A stretch of 64,000 nt of DNA from Diospyros lotus (GCF_014633365.1 NC_068350.1:30247119-30311118); one strand, 5' to 3'. Positions 10,410 to 22,196 are shown, counted from the stretch's first letter. The notes: generated by a model not told the origin, from the sequence alone. Program-made: numbers and translations.

Positions 10410-13216
10410 TCGAATTTCTTGTACCACTGCCTAGGGGACTGTTTTAGTCCATATAAGGACTTCCTTAACAAGCAAACCTTGTCTTCTTTTCCCCTAATTT
10501 CAAACCCTCTAAGCTGATCCATTAGAATTTCTTCTTTTAATTCTCCATAGAGAAAGGTGGTGGTAACATCCATTTGCTCTAGGTAAAGGCCTAGATGGGT
10601 TGTCATAGCTAGCAGAATTCTTATAGAAGTGTGCCTTACAACTGCTGAAAACACTTCATTAAAATCAATTCATGCTACTTGGGTGAAACCCCTAGCTACT
10701 AACAGGGGTGATCATTCGGTTATAACCGAACCAAACCATTTGAAAGAGAGTAACCGAACCGAACTAACCGACAAAACCCACCTAACTGAACTAACCAAAA
10801 CTGATTTAACCGACCACTATTGCTGTCGCTCAGCGATTCCGATGATTGGAACCGATCATCAAATTCCCACAACAGTGATGTTTCGTATATTAAAAAATAA
10901 GGTTGATCCAAAGGTTAATTTTTTTATAGATCTAAAAATTAATGTTATAATGAAAAAAATACCCAAAAAAAAAAAGTTTCTGGAGAATTTACCTGACGAA
11001 GGGCTGAGGTGGAGTGATTGGAGTCCACGGCGTCGGTGTCTTCATCGGAGAGAGTAATGGCAGCCTCCTCCGCCGTCGCGCCAGAGAGTTTGTGATGAAG
11101 AACAGAAGGTGAAAGGGAAGGGGAAGGGGACGACCGAATGGGAAGGGAGGGCAGGGAAAGAGAGGTGGTGGGAGGTGTGGCGGTGGACCAGTTGCCGTTG
11201 TGAAGGGGGAAGAACCAAAAAAGGAGAAGGGGAAGTGAGGGCTGCCGTCGTAGAGGGGGGAGAACCAGAGAAGGAGAAGGGGAAGGGAGGGCCAAATGGG
11301 GAAGGAAGGAAGGAAAGAGAGAGGGGGTTTGTGGTGGGTTTCTTGGGGGGATGGGTTTCTGGCAATGGCAGGGAGGGGTTGGCAGAGAGTGAGAGAAAGG
11401 GTTATGGGTTTCTGGCAATGGCAGGAGGGGTTGGCAGATAGTGAGAGAAAGGGTTGTTTGGGAGTTTGTGTTTGGGGGGAGGGTAGTGTTGCGTGCGATT
11501 CGATTTTTTTTTTTTTTTTGGGGGGGGGGGGTTAAATGCTGCATGCGATTAACTCAGTTAACCGATTTTTTTCTAAATTAATAACCAGACCAAACCGGTT
11601 ATTAAAAGTAACCGAACCGAACCAATTAAATCGGTTGGTTCGGTTCGGTTAATTCAGTTAATCCGAATATTTGCTTACCCCTAGCTACTAACCTAGCTTT
11701 ATACCTAGGTTTAAGGCTATCCCCAGCTCTTTCTTTTACCTTAAATAACCATCTATAGCCTACTATCCTTTTTCCCAATGGTCTATCCACTAACACCCAT
11801 GTTTCATTCTTTCTTAAGGATTCCATCTCAACTTCCATGGCTTTCTGCCATTTCTGAGCTTCCTTAGAATTTACAGCCTCTTCATATGATTGAGGTTCTT
11901 CTCCAACTATTTCCTTTACACTTAATAGTGCATATGCTACTAGATCTAAAAAATTGTATCTTACTAGAGGCCTGTTGATTCTTCTTTGCCTATCTTTGCC
12001 TACATTATAGATATCTCCAATTAAATCTCCTACTGTACTGGATGAACCAGCATTGTCCATGTGCTGATCTTCATCATAACTTGATGAATCCCTAACTTCT
12101 ATAGATCTATCAAGACTATCTTGGCTTGAGAATCCTTCACTAGCACTTGGCTGGTCCTGGAAAGGTTCTAAGGGAGAATTGAATACAATAACATCATCAT
12201 GTTGTTGTTGTTCAAAATTTACAGCTATGGCTTTCCTTTCCCTATCCTCATTTTTCTTTTCTAGATCGATAAATGAGTTTTCATTAAAGGTTACATCTCT
12301 ACTTATCATGATTCTAGGCATTTCTTTTTCTAAATTCCACAACTTATACACCTTAACCCCTGATGGATAACCAATAAACACACACTTATTAGCCCTAGGT
12401 TCTAATTTACCTTGTTTTATATGTGCATAAGCTATACATCCAAACACCCTAAGGTGATCTAGGTTTGGCTTATGATTATACCACATTTCATAAGGTGTCT
12501 TAAAGGCTAAGGCTGAAAAGGGTGACCTGTTTATTAAATAGGTTGTTGTATCAACTGCCTCTCCCCAAAATGGTTTTGAAAGCCTAGCTGGAATAACATA
12601 CATCTTACCCTCTCAAGAAGGGTCCTATTCATGCACTCAGCCAGCCCATTTTGCTTGGGATTACCTAGGGCAGTGAGGTGTCTTAAGATGCCACTCTCAT
12701 TACACAATTGGATGAATTCCTTATTACAAAATTCTAAGCCATTATCAGTCCTAATGACCTTTAATTTTCCACCCTTTTAGTTTTCAATCATGGTTTTCCA
12801 GGTTTTAAATGCATCAAATGTGTTGTCTTTTGATTTTAAAACAAAAACCCAAACCATTCTAGAGTAGTCATCTATAATAGAAAGAAAATACCTAGCTCCA
12901 CCATGAGTTGGAGTTTGACTAGGGCCCTATAAGTTCGAATGGACATATTCTTGTGGGTCTTTTCTCTAAGTAAGCTTTCTAGGATAGTTGAAGTGTTTTA
13001 CTATGTCTATCTCTATGTATTTCCATTCCTAGAATTTTCTTAGCCTCTCCAAGCTCTTTCATCTCAAAGGTTGACCTAAGTTTAAGTTTTAAACTTTGAA
13101 TTTCAGCTGATGAGTGACTTGCTAGAAGCATGTCATCTATATACAGCAAGAGGTAAATTCTTATTTTAGTGGAAACATGCCTAAGATAGACACAACAATC
13201 AAATGACCTCCTTATA
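10410..13216 (-). pseudogene. Copia pol fragment in permuted domain order, minus strand
   Basis: Read on the minus strand from 13216: first the C-terminal half of reverse transcriptase (KGFIRRSFDCCVYLR, LLLYIDDMLLAS, KILGMEIHRDR, ending KAYLEK near 12970). Then the integrase begins abruptly (EYVHSNL near 12955, YFLSIIDDYSRMVWVF, VIRTDNGLEF, NGLAECMNRTLLERV). An open stretch of about 300 codons follows (12603 to 11684), with the end of integrase, the linker, and the start of RT (WVLVDRPLGKRIVGYRWLF, YKARLVARG). After the hAT insertion RT continues at 10694-10410 (IDFNEVFSAVVRH, MDVTTTFLYGELKEEI, SLYGLKQSPRQWYKKFDS) and stops where the first piece starts. Stops occur in the tail of RT, in integrase and before IDFNEV. 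It lies inside the SIRE-like solo LTR. Confidence 0.85.
10703..11683. mobile_element. Non-autonomous hAT-like element, CGGTT type (981 bp)
   Basis: Starts CAGGGGTGATCATTCGG and ends GCTTACCCCTA. It is flanked by a perfect 8-bp duplication GCTACTAA (10695-10702 and 11684-11691), which together fit a hAT transposon. Both subterminal regions are packed with AACCGAACCG or CGGTTCGGTT repeats in inverted orientation. The centre is GA-rich on the plus strand. No transposase is encoded; the proline-rich minus-strand frames (11042-11544) are low-complexity artefacts. It splits the RT of the host copia fragment inside LVARG-F. A second copy is at 56478. Confidence 0.85.
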
Positions 13217-14175
13217 AACCCTTTGATCTCTCAAAGAAGATCCTTACACATCTTACTCTTGTGCATTGAAAGTGAGAAGGAGAAGCAAGTGGAAACAAGA
13301 AGTCATATCTTCTCTAGGTCTCCTTGTCTCAAGCTAATATAAAGGTTTGTGTAGCCATCGGTAAGATATTCATTGTTATCAATTCATTAGGTTGTAAAGA
13401 TAAAACTTTATTTATCTTGTCATTTATTATAAGGTTTGAGTTGAGCCTAAAACTCATTGTGGAAAATGTTTGAGTTGAGCCTCAAAACTCATTGTGTTAA
13501 AGGTTTGAGTTGAGTTTAAAAACTCATTTGTTGTAAGGTTTGAGTTAAGCCATAAAAACTCAGTGTGTACAAGGTTTTAGGGTGAACCATGGTAAAACCC
13601 TTGTGATTCATTCACTAATAAAAGTGATTGAAATTGAAAAATCCTTCAAGTGGAAAGACTTGAAGGTAGTAGACTAAGAGGGTTGTCGAACCACTATAAA
13701 TTTCGTGTGCACTAAATTTATTACTTTGCTTGCTTATTATTAATTGCTTAAACTTTCTAAAGAATCATCATCAAAGTCCAAAATGAATTTTCTTTTAGTA
13801 TAGGCATATGTATTTAAATTGATATCAAACTTTGATCTTAATTATTTTGATATACTCTTTCTTGCAGAAATTACCTTTGCCAAAATTGTTGTTTCAAAAT
13901 ACAAGTTAAAAGATTTCGAATCAAGCGAAACAAAAAGTTATATTTCAAAACATACCTAATATATTTCGATACGAGCAAAAATAAAAAGGTATATTTTGAA
14001 ACATATATAGTAGGTTTCGAAACCTGCTTAATAGAAACCTTTATTTCAAAACATAACCCCTATATTTCGAAACTTAGTTCTCCGTCTTTAATAAGTGTTT
14101 TAAAACTAGAAAAATTTATACGAATCCCAATTCAGCCCCCTTCTTGGGATATATTTTCCCTCATTGGAACCAACA

Positions 14176-14599
14176 TGAACTTGGTTTGTGAACATTTTTG
14201 GTTCTCCATGGTATCAAATGCACTTCTCTTGTTTATTTTTGTTTAAATTAATTCACAATTAACTTCTGAATGTAAATGTTTCTATTGATGTGTAAACAAC
14301 AATAATATACCAAGGCTTTGATTATATTAATTCACTAATCACTAGTCCTTTCCTTTCTAGTTTTGGCCTCTATATATTGTTGTGTTAAATTAAAAATAAT
14401 AACTATACATTGTTGTTTTATGGTCATAATATAGGAAGTGGTCATTTTCTCATGTTCTAAACTTCTAGTGCTAATACTAGGAGAATGATAGAATTTTAAT
14501 TACAACCCCTTAATTTTTCTTTTAAATTACAAGACTGTAAGTTAATCACAAGAAGACATTTTAACTCACTATTTAAATAAATACTAATTACAATTGTAT
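14176..14599. other. Unassigned AT-rich stretch upstream of hAT transposase remnant
   Basis: AT-rich sequence without recognised coding content. A TATTAATTTTAG-like 3' splice-site context lies just before the first recognisable transposase codons at about 14610, so this may be intron or leader of the hAT gene. Confidence 0.3.
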
Positions 14600-16800
14600 T
14601 AATTTTAGATAGCAAGAGAAGAAGACACCAGTCACACCACAAACATTCCTAGTATGGATGATAGTTTAAGCCTAACACCAATAGTATCAAGTCAAGGTAA
14701 CCAATCTCAAGATGTTAGAGGTGCAACATCACTAGGAAAGGCAAAGAGAAAAATAATAAAAGCTAGGTCAGATGTGTGGGATAATTTTATTAAGTTTACA
14801 AATTCAAAGGGTTAGATTATAGATAGATGCGACTATTGTTTTAGGGAGTTCCACTGTGATCCCCAAAAAAATGGGACTACGGCTCTAAGGAATCATATGG
14901 GAACAAGTAAAAAATACCCTCATTATTTGGAAACCCACCAAATGTAATTAAACTTGCAACTAACTTCAACCGGGGGGGGTGAGAGAGAGGGGGAGAATAT
15001 GGGATTGGTGAATTAGAAATTTGATCAAGTGCTTGCTAGAAAGGCTTTAGCTTGCATGGTGATGGTAGATGAGATGCCTTTCAAATTTGTTGAGTGTGAG
15101 GGGTTTAGGCACTTTATTAATGTGATTTGTCCAAAATTTTGGATTCCTTCATGTTGGACAATTTCTCGTGATTGTTTTGAATTATTCAATAAAGAGAGGT
15201 TGAAATTGATGACTAAGGTAAAAAATTCATGTCAAAGAGTTTCCTTAACCATTGACACATGGACCTCCATTTAAAGGATTAATTATATGTGTTTAACGAC
15301 GCACTATATTGACAATAATTAGACTAATTGGACATTGAAGAAAAATATTTCAATTTTGTCCAATATCTAGTCACAAGGGTGATGCCATTGCTATGGAAAT
15401 TGAGAAGTGTCTAATGGAATGAAAACTTGATAGAGTATTTACTTTAACATTAGATAATGCTAGTTCAAATGATGTTGTTGTGGGTAACTTCAGGAAAAAA
15501 AAAGGGCAAAATGGGATACTAGCATTATGAGTGGCCACTATTTGCATATGAACTGTGTGGCTCATATAATAAATCTGGTTGTGCAACATGGGTTGAAAAG
15601 GCTTAGATGAATCAATAACAAGAGTTAGGGATATAGTCAGATATATTAGACAATCTCTAGCAAGATGAAGAAAATTCAAAGAATGTGTGGAAATAGAAAA
15701 AATCGAATCTAAGTGCCTATTGTTGTTGGATGTTACAACTAGATGGAACTCCACATACTTGATGTTAGAGACTACTCAAAATTTTGAGAGGGATTTTGAG
15801 AGATTTGATAAGGAAGAGCCCTGTTTTATGCTTGATCTTGGTACAAGTAGTTGGAATAATATCTTGCAACAAGTTATTACTATTGATGGGAAACCCAAGC
15901 TAGAGGATTGGATGAGGGTCAGAATTTTTGTTAGAGTGTTGCAACAATTTTATGAGCTTACTTTGTGGGTTTTGGGTTCTTCATATGTCACCTCCAACAC
16001 ATTTTTCTATGAAATTAGTACCATTCACTGTCTCTTACATGAGTGGCAAGAGGATGACGATCTTAAATTGAGTGAGATAGCCAAAAAAAAGAAAGAAAAG
16101 TTCGATAAATATTGAGAGGGATCCAGAAAAAATAAATCACTTGCTTTACATTGCTGTGGTGCTTGATCCTAGGCACAAGTTAGAGTTTATGGAGTATGCA
16201 CTTCAAGAGATATATCCAGATGAAAAAGTGATTGTTTCAGTTTTGTCTTTAAAAAATGTCGTATATGCTTTGTATGAAGAATATAAGAAAAACTTAGCAC
16301 CTCAAGGTGAAGCAAGAGAGTCGTCTTAAGTGTCTACTCCACCTATTGTGGAGAATGTCAAGAAGGGAAAATTTGGCAGACCAAACTTACTTAGTTCTCG
16401 TTTCAAAAAGTATAAGTCTACCAGTGGTAATGGGTTTACAACTGTGCCTTTATAATGTGATAAGTATTTACGTGAAGTGTGTGAGGAGGAAACTAATGAC
16501 TTTGACATTTTGAATTGGTGAAAAGTTAATTGTCATCAGTTTCCTATTCTATCTTCTATGGCTTAGGATGTGTTGGCAATTCCAGTTTCTACTGTTGCAT
16601 CCGAGTCTTCCTTTAGCATAGGGAGTCAAGTACTTGATCCATTTAGGAGTTCTCTATCTCCTAAAGTGGTTGAAAGTCTGATTTGTACATAAGATTGGTT
16701 TTGGTTATTTACTACACTAATGAGTGTTGAAGAAGATTTGGATCATGTTGAACAACTTGAAGAAGGTAAACCCATTGTTACTCATTTTTTTAAATTTTAG
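14600..16800 (+). pseudogene. hAT transposase pseudogene (Ricesleeper/Daysleeper-like)
   Basis: A degraded plant hAT transposase. In order: a BED-type zinc finger near 14770-14940 (DVWDNFIKF, a C-x2-C in CDYC, then NGTTALRNH); the N-terminal part of the catalytic region from 15029 (CPKFWIPSCWTISRD, SCQRVSLTIDTWTSI); the RNase H-like core near 15360-15600 (DNASSNDV, GHYLHMNCVAHIINLVVQHG); the segment TRWNSTYLMLE near 15740; ELTLWVLGSSYVTSNTFF near 15957; and AVVLDPRHKLEFMEYAL near 16147. The C-terminal dimerisation region is at about 16530-16690 ([33 protein letters not shown]). Frameshifts and stops interrupt it many times. No terminal inverted repeats were assigned. Confidence 0.88.
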
Positions 16801-17129
16801 TTCAATATTTATTACTTTGAAATTATTTAATTAATTTTGTGTATTATTTTTAGAATTGGCAAAGGTTACTGTTGACAGTCCCGCACCTATGAAAATTTAG
16901 ATTTTGAAGATTCATGCATTTGTAAGTAAGAGTATTTGAGCCTCTAAATATTTCAATATCTGTTTTAATGTGTTGAATGCATTAGTTAATATCTGTTTAT
17001 TGCATTATTTTACAGATTTAGAATAAAACATATACAGCATTTTAATTCAATCCCTCCCACAGCCACATGCGATGTGCCAAATTTTATGTATTCAAATGGA
17101 TTACACTAACCAAAGATAAATGTTGAAAC
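16801..17129. other. Flank of hAT remnant, no gene recognised
   Basis: AT-rich sequence with short introns-like T-rich runs after the hAT dimerisation domain. Probably the 3' part of the hAT element. No terminal inverted repeat or target duplication was identified. Confidence 0.3.
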
Positions 17130-17390
17130 ATGGGACCCCTCCCCTTCTCCCTCCCCCCCCCCCCCCCCCCCTCGAGCATACGAGGAAATTTATACCTTTT
17201 AGCAGAAAAAAGGTATTTTGGGCTTTTAGGCCTTTTTTGGTCTTCTAATGGGCTTTTGCCTATGACACAAGAACTACTTCCAACTCTTTCATTCGAGTTT
17301 CTCATATGGAAATGGAAGAGTAGACAGTGTCATGGCTTGCCTTTATTTCTCTTTCATTTAACGATTGTTATTGATAGTAGATCATCGTTG
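17130..17390 (+). repeat. Dispersed repeat module shared with 44925-45230
   Basis: After a poly-C run (about 17150-17171) comes ACGAGGAAATTTATACC, TTTTGGGC and GCCTATGACACAA. The same order (ACGGGGAAATTTACATC, TTTTGGGC, GTCTATGATACAA, then AATTGTTAATGATGAGAG) is found at 44940-45155. The two are diverged copies of one repeat, probably part of a transposable element, but no coding part was seen. Confidence 0.5.
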
Positions 17391-17625
17391 CGCTCTTGTA
17401 CTTTTATGTTTGAACAGTTCTTACACATTCGCATTTTGATTTTTGAATCATTCTTGAGCATTACCGCTTCGATTTTTTTTTTTAATTGTTCTTGCTCATT
17501 GGCACTTTAGTTTTTTGAACTGTTTTCACTCCCTCGTGCTTTGGTGTTCAAACCATTCTTGCGCCTTCACGCTTTGAATTTTTTAATTGTTCTTGCACAT
17601 TTTCACTTCGGTTCTTAGACATCTA
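17390..17625 (+). repeat. Degenerate tandem repeat, about 35 bp
   Basis: About six degenerate copies of a unit containing TTCTTGCNCATT and a T-rich part with TTTTGAA. Unit starts lie near 17416, 17451, 17488, 17524, 17553 and 17589. It runs directly into the longer repeat array that follows. Confidence 0.55.
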
Positions 17626-17639
17626 TGTGTATTTGGGGT

Positions 17640-19110
17640 AAGTCCTTCGTTAAGTCTTTGTCATTCCGCATGTGTTTGAGGCAAGTCCTTCGTCTGTCGA
17701 TGCAAGTGACCCCTGAACATCTTAGCAGTCTTCAACATTTGGGTGTGTTTGGAGTGAGTCTATCGACTCAAGTGACCCTCAAACATCTCAATGGTCTTTA
17801 ACATCTGCATGTGTTCAGGGTGAGTCATTTGTTCTTTAATGCAAGTGACCCCCAAACATCTTAACGGTCTTCAACATTAGCATGTGTTTGTGATGAGTCC
17901 TCTGTCCATCGACCAAGTAACCCCTGACCATTTTAATGATTTTTTCATGAGTAGTTTTTGTTACATGTGTCCAAGGTGATCCTTTCATCTATTGACATTC
18001 TTGACCCTCAAACATCTTAACAATTTTTACATTTGTAGTTTTGTCGCATGTGTCTAAAGTGAGTCTTTTGTTCGTTGACTTTATTGACCCCCAGACATCT
18101 TAACAGTCTTTACACTAGTAGTTTCTCCACGTGTGTCCGAGTTGAGTCTTTCATATCAACATTATTAATCCCCACACATCTTAATGTTCTTTACACTAGT
18201 ACTTTTCCATGTGTGTCCAAGGACAGTCTTTCATCCATCGACATTATTGACCCCCATACATCTTAATAGTCTTTACATTAGTAGTTTTATCATGTGTATC
18301 CAAGGTGAGTCCTTCATCCGTTTATGCAAGTGACCCTCAAATATCTTAACAGTATTCAACATTTACGTGTGTTTGAGGCAAGTCCTTCGTTTATCAGCAT
18401 AAGTAACCCCTAAACATCTTAATGGGTCATTGCCATTCCTCATATGTTAGGGGCAAGTCCTTCATCTGTCAAGGTAAGTGACCCTTAAACATCTTAATCC
18501 TATTCAACATCCGTGTGTGTTCGAGGTGAGTCCTTAATTCGTCAACGCAATTGACCCCTAAACATCTTAATGGTGTTCAACATTCGCATGTGTTTAGGGA
18601 AAGTCCTTCATCCGTTGATGCGGGTGACCCTCTAACATCTTAACCATCTTCAATATCTGTGTGTGTTTAGGGCTAGTCCTTCATTCATCGACACAAGTGA
18701 CCCTCGAACATCTTAACGGTCTTCATCGTCCATGTGTGTTTGGGGCAAGTCCTTTGTCGACCGACTCAAGTGACACCCGAACATCTTAACAATTTTTCAT
18801 GAGTAGTTTTAGCGCATGTATCCAAGGTGAGTCTTTTATCCATCGACATTATTGACCCTCAGACTTCTTAATGGTCTTTTCATCATCTGTGTGTGTTCGA
18901 GGCAAGTCCTTCGTCCATCAACATAAGTGACCCCCAAACGTCTTAATGGGTCTTTCTCATTCCATATGTGTTCAGGGAGAGTCCTTCATTCGTCAACGCA
19001 AGTGACCCCTGAACATTTTAACAGTCTTCAAACATTCACATGTGTTTGGGGCGAGTCCTTCATCCATAAACACAAGTGACCCTTGAATATCTTAACGATC
19101 TTCCTTGTCA
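17640..19110 (+). repeat. Degenerate minisatellite, about 76-bp unit, about 19 copies
   Basis: Each unit carries AAGTGACCCC, then AACATCTTAACGGTCTTCA, then a GTGTGTTTGGGG-like block and GAGTCCTTCGTCCATCGAC. The GACCC anchor recurs near 17705, 17770, 17846, 17925, 18002, 18083, 18164, 18248, 18330, 18403, 18478, 18551, 18625, 18700, 18770, 18854, 18926, 19004 and 19079, giving a mean spacing near 76 bp. A variant unit type with GTAGTTTT lies at 17950-18290 and again near 18800. No long open frame spans it. Confidence 0.8.
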
Positions 19111-19500
19111 CAATGTCATGGTTTCCCAATTTAATGAGTACATGCTTGCCAGATCTGTGGGTGATAGCTCTTGACTTTTTTCGTTCACTTATAGTCCTAA
19201 AGCATATTCAAGGATTTTGATTTCTTTTAAGGCATTCAAATGGCAAAACGTGGTTCTTGGATCCTCGTTTTGTTGGATTAGTAAGAACTTTTGTTCTTTT
19301 TTTGTGCTTCTTGCTAAGTTATGTACTTGTCTCTAGCGTAGTTAGTTTATTCTTCCCTTCAAGTTTTAGTGAGTAAAATTTTTTACTAGATGCTCAAGTA
19401 AATTAATTCTCCCTTGCCTAGATCTAGAACCAAATCTATTTTTCCAACAACCTAGATCTAAGTGTTCGGATTCTGCTTGCTTCAGCCATTACATTTCCTG
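19111..19500. other. Unassigned stretch between minisatellite and Pumilio fragment
   Basis: No coding similarity recognised. It contains imperfect repeats of CCTAGATCTA (near 19418 and 19452). Confidence 0.3.
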
Positions 19501-20095
19501 TTGCACCATATGACTGCCGCACTAATTTCTTACCCAATGAAAGGATATTCCACCCCAGAACCGACGAAATCAAAGATCTTTTCCCTGGCATTTTAACACA
19601 TTCCAACAGCTTCTACATCACCCGAGTTTCATTTATACCAGTGCATATATTGATGGGTTGGTTCTCATTACTGATCAAGAGAAGAAGGACTTGGGTGATC
19701 TGGTTAAGGCTGCAAATGTCAAAAAGCTTTTAAATAAGATAGGTTACAAACTGGTCCAACATTAATTTTGGGACATGATCTTTGATCTCTGAGAAAATCA
19801 AGTTGACTTCTTCTAATGAGCTTGTCTCAAACTTTCTTTGTAGAAACTGCCAGCCGCATTGATCCCTCGCCACAAGATGAATCTTGGCTCTTAGTTCATC
19901 CAATGACAAGAAGCTCGAACACTGGCTAGCAGGATAGAGATCATTACCGTACAAAGAACTCAAGACGCTCGAATTATCAACTTTGAATATGTTATTTCTT
20001 GATTTCTGCCTGCAACGAGAATTTGTGTCGAGCCTAAACCTATTTTGAGTTGAGTTGTTTGAGGCCCTAGGAACCAACTGAAACTAGTTTGGATT
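19500..20095 (-). pseudogene. Pumilio (PUF) RNA-binding domain fragment
   Basis: Reading the minus strand from about 20077, an open frame of about 115 codons contains SLDELRAKIHLVARDQCGW, QFLQRKFETSSLEEVNLIF and SEIKDHVPKLMLDQFVTYLI. This is the pattern of consecutive Pumilio repeats in plant APUM proteins (a helix with QFLQRK, then a repeat ending in NYLIQK). The frame continues past a stop at the position of the expected glutamine: KLFDICSLNQITQVLLL, then NICTGINETRVM, a second stop, KLLECVKMPGKRSLIS and VLGWNILSLG, to about 19535. At least two in-frame stops replace glutamine codons (CAG or CAA to TAG or TAA), so it is broken. The first exon base may follow TTTCAG near 20078. It may be a gene fragment carried by a transposon or a relic gene; PUF proteins bind mRNA 3' UTRs, but this copy cannot. 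Confidence 0.8.
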
Positions 20096-20976
20096 TTTTG
20101 GGGGCTGAAGTACAATTAAGGGGATTCTATTTGTTGCTAAGAAATCACTTGGCCACATATTATTATGTATAGAATTTGGATACAAGCTATTCAATTGGAT
20201 TTGGAAAGCTTCCAACTTGTCATTGGGCTGAATGCACAAACCCATCTATCCCCTTACAGTCGATTGAACTCTCAGCCTCTGCAAATAAGAATTCTCCGGC
20301 TTTGTTGCCACTTTGTCTAAAGGAATTCATGTATAGTGGTGAGGGTAAAATTTAAAATTTTTATATACATCAGACATACATAGCAAAAGCAATAAATACA
20401 CACACTATACACAGCTTAGATATTTAAGCAACACGTTATTTCATCATATGAAATACTATAAATAAATACCTGATATTCGATGTTAGGTTGGATACATAAC
20501 CTGTTTCTGTATCGAGACTAAATCCATCTCACGTTGTGATAGTCGTAGTCTGTCCACACCTAGCATACTTTCTAGTATCACTCCGTGCACCTCTTTCCGT
20601 GCTAGCCCGAGGATTCCATACCACTAGCACCCTTGTGTCTCTCACGCGTGATAATTATAGACCTGTAATTTAAATAAAAGTAAAGCAGAAAAAGACAGAA
20701 GCAGAGAATAAAGGAGCAGAAGTCAAAAATTACAACCTCTGTAATTTCCTTTACGTCTCCACTTAAAGCTGCCTAGCCATCCATCTCATCCCTCCAATTG
20801 CACGCCACATGTAATGCACTAAGGAGGGCTAAAGCAGCATCGGGAATCAACTCCCGTCCACTACCTGTTGACTACCTAGACATGTGGCAGTTGACTCTTA
20901 GTGCTTCGGCATGCTAACAATTAACACATTGTCATCATTAACACTTAATTACTACCTGAGACACAATGGGTACATA
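20096..20976. other. Unassigned; possible upstream Pumilio and copia leader sequence
   Basis: 20096-20340 on the minus strand reads in part NDKLEAFQIQLNSLYPN, which could be the low-conservation N-terminal region of the Pumilio gene. 20341-20976 lies next to a copia primer-binding site read on the minus strand and may be the decayed 5' internal region of that element; no gag motif is visible. Confidence 0.35.
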
Positions 20977-20988
20977 GTACTGATACCA
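20977..20988 (-). other. Degenerate primer-binding site of a minus-strand copia element
   Basis: On the minus strand the sequence is TGGTATCAGTAC, matching the first eight bases of the initiator-tRNA-Met primer site (TGGTATCAGAGC) used by plant copia elements. It adjoins the end of the split LTR described next. Confidence 0.55.
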
Positions 20989-21822
20989 AATACAATATTA
21001 TATGGTGTGTGACTTTCTAGGTTTATTTCTCACTAAAAAACAGATAGTATAAAAACCCATTTGGTACTGGCCAACTCCTTAACCCATCACAAGAATCTCT
21101 CCATATCCCGAAGATGGTCTGAGAGGTCTTGAGAAGTGCTGTAACACCCCAATTCTCGGGAGCGTTAACGTAACGTAAGATTCCGGGGATAAATTTTTTT
21201 TTCAAACAAAAATCCAACACACAAACCATTCCCCGAAGATCCCGTTACACCTTCTCAGTATATCAACTATGAACCATTAATAAACCAAGACAGGTTCACC
21301 AACACAAATGCGGAAGCTAGATCGAAACCTCAACAGGTCATAACCAAAACCACTTTATTTATATATAAAGTTGCACCAACGTTTACATGACGTTTTCATA
21401 AGTAAATAACATAACTGAAAAGACATAATGTAAACTATCCGCTAATCGCCGTCACTCCTCGACGATTCCTTTCCCTTTTGCACCGCTGCCTTCACCTGGA
21501 ACGTTTGAATATTCCAGGGACAAAGTCCAAATTAGATGATGAATCATCTAAGTGAGAGTTCAAAACACATTTTTCATGAATAATGCAAGACATGAAATAA
21601 ACCAATATACCCGGTAAGCCCTAGCTCAAGAGAATTCCCACGCGCTTAACCCTACCATGGGGAAAGAGCAATCTCTCTAAAAGCTATGCCACCACACTGA
21701 CTCGACGACACGACGACGCGACGCGATTCTAGCTTAAATGGGGCTGCCAACGCATCTCACCAGAATACGTTCCCACCTTAAGCATCCAGGAACCACCATA
21801 CAATCCCAACTCCAAAATTTCA

Positions 21823-22196
21823 CATGGACCACCTAGTCGTCCTAGTGCAACTTCCCTGGCCAAACGGCCTGGCACGGAAATCAAGGCGGCTATCCTGACA
21901 TGCACACCCAGCATCAGATACCCCTATTATTCCGTCACGCCCTTGGAGAATTACGGCTACACTATCCAGACAACATCCTAGGCTGACATCCCACATGAAC
22001 AACACAGTATGGATCACCTAGTCGTCCTAGTGCAACTTCCCTGACCAAACGGTCTGGCACGGAAACCAAGGCGGCTATCCTGTCATGCACACTAGCATCA
22101 GATACCCCTATTATTCCGTCACGCCCTTGGAGAATTATGGCTACACTATCCAGACAACATCCGAGGCTGACATTCCATACGTACACATAAAACTCA
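21823..22196. repeat. 186-bp tandem duplication inside solo LTR
   Basis: Two adjacent copies starting ATGGA(C/T)CACCTAGTCG at 21823 and 22009. They share CCCCTATTATTCCGTCACG and TACACTATCCAGACAACATC and differ at scattered positions, so the duplication is not recent. Confidence 0.8.

Larger units (their letters stand above)
9307..14175 (+). mobile_element. Solo LTR of a SIRE/Maximus-like copia element, with nested insertions
   Basis: Begins TGATGTTTTACC and ends GGAACCAACA, flanked by a perfect 5-bp duplication TGAAC (9302-9306 and 14176-14180). The start resembles the LTRs of the copia element at 24599 and 35434 (TGATATTTTACTC, GATGATGAAAAACAA). The end has the CCCCCTTCTTGGG block near 14137-14149 that also closes those LTRs. 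A TATA box (TATAAATA) lies at 10333-10340. Without the nested copia fragment (about 10410-13220) the LTR is about 2.06 kb, close to the 1.7-1.9 kb of the other two. No internal domain follows, so it is a solo LTR. Confidence 0.85.

Noticed and set aside
10945..11544. Proline- and serine-rich minus-strand frame of 199 codons and overlapping frames on both strands
   Set aside because: Lies wholly inside the GA-rich centre of a non-autonomous hAT element; low-complexity sequence open in several frames at once, no domain.
17640..19110. CRISPR-like regular repeats
   Set aside because: Eukaryotic context, repeats degenerate without unique spacers; it is a minisatellite.
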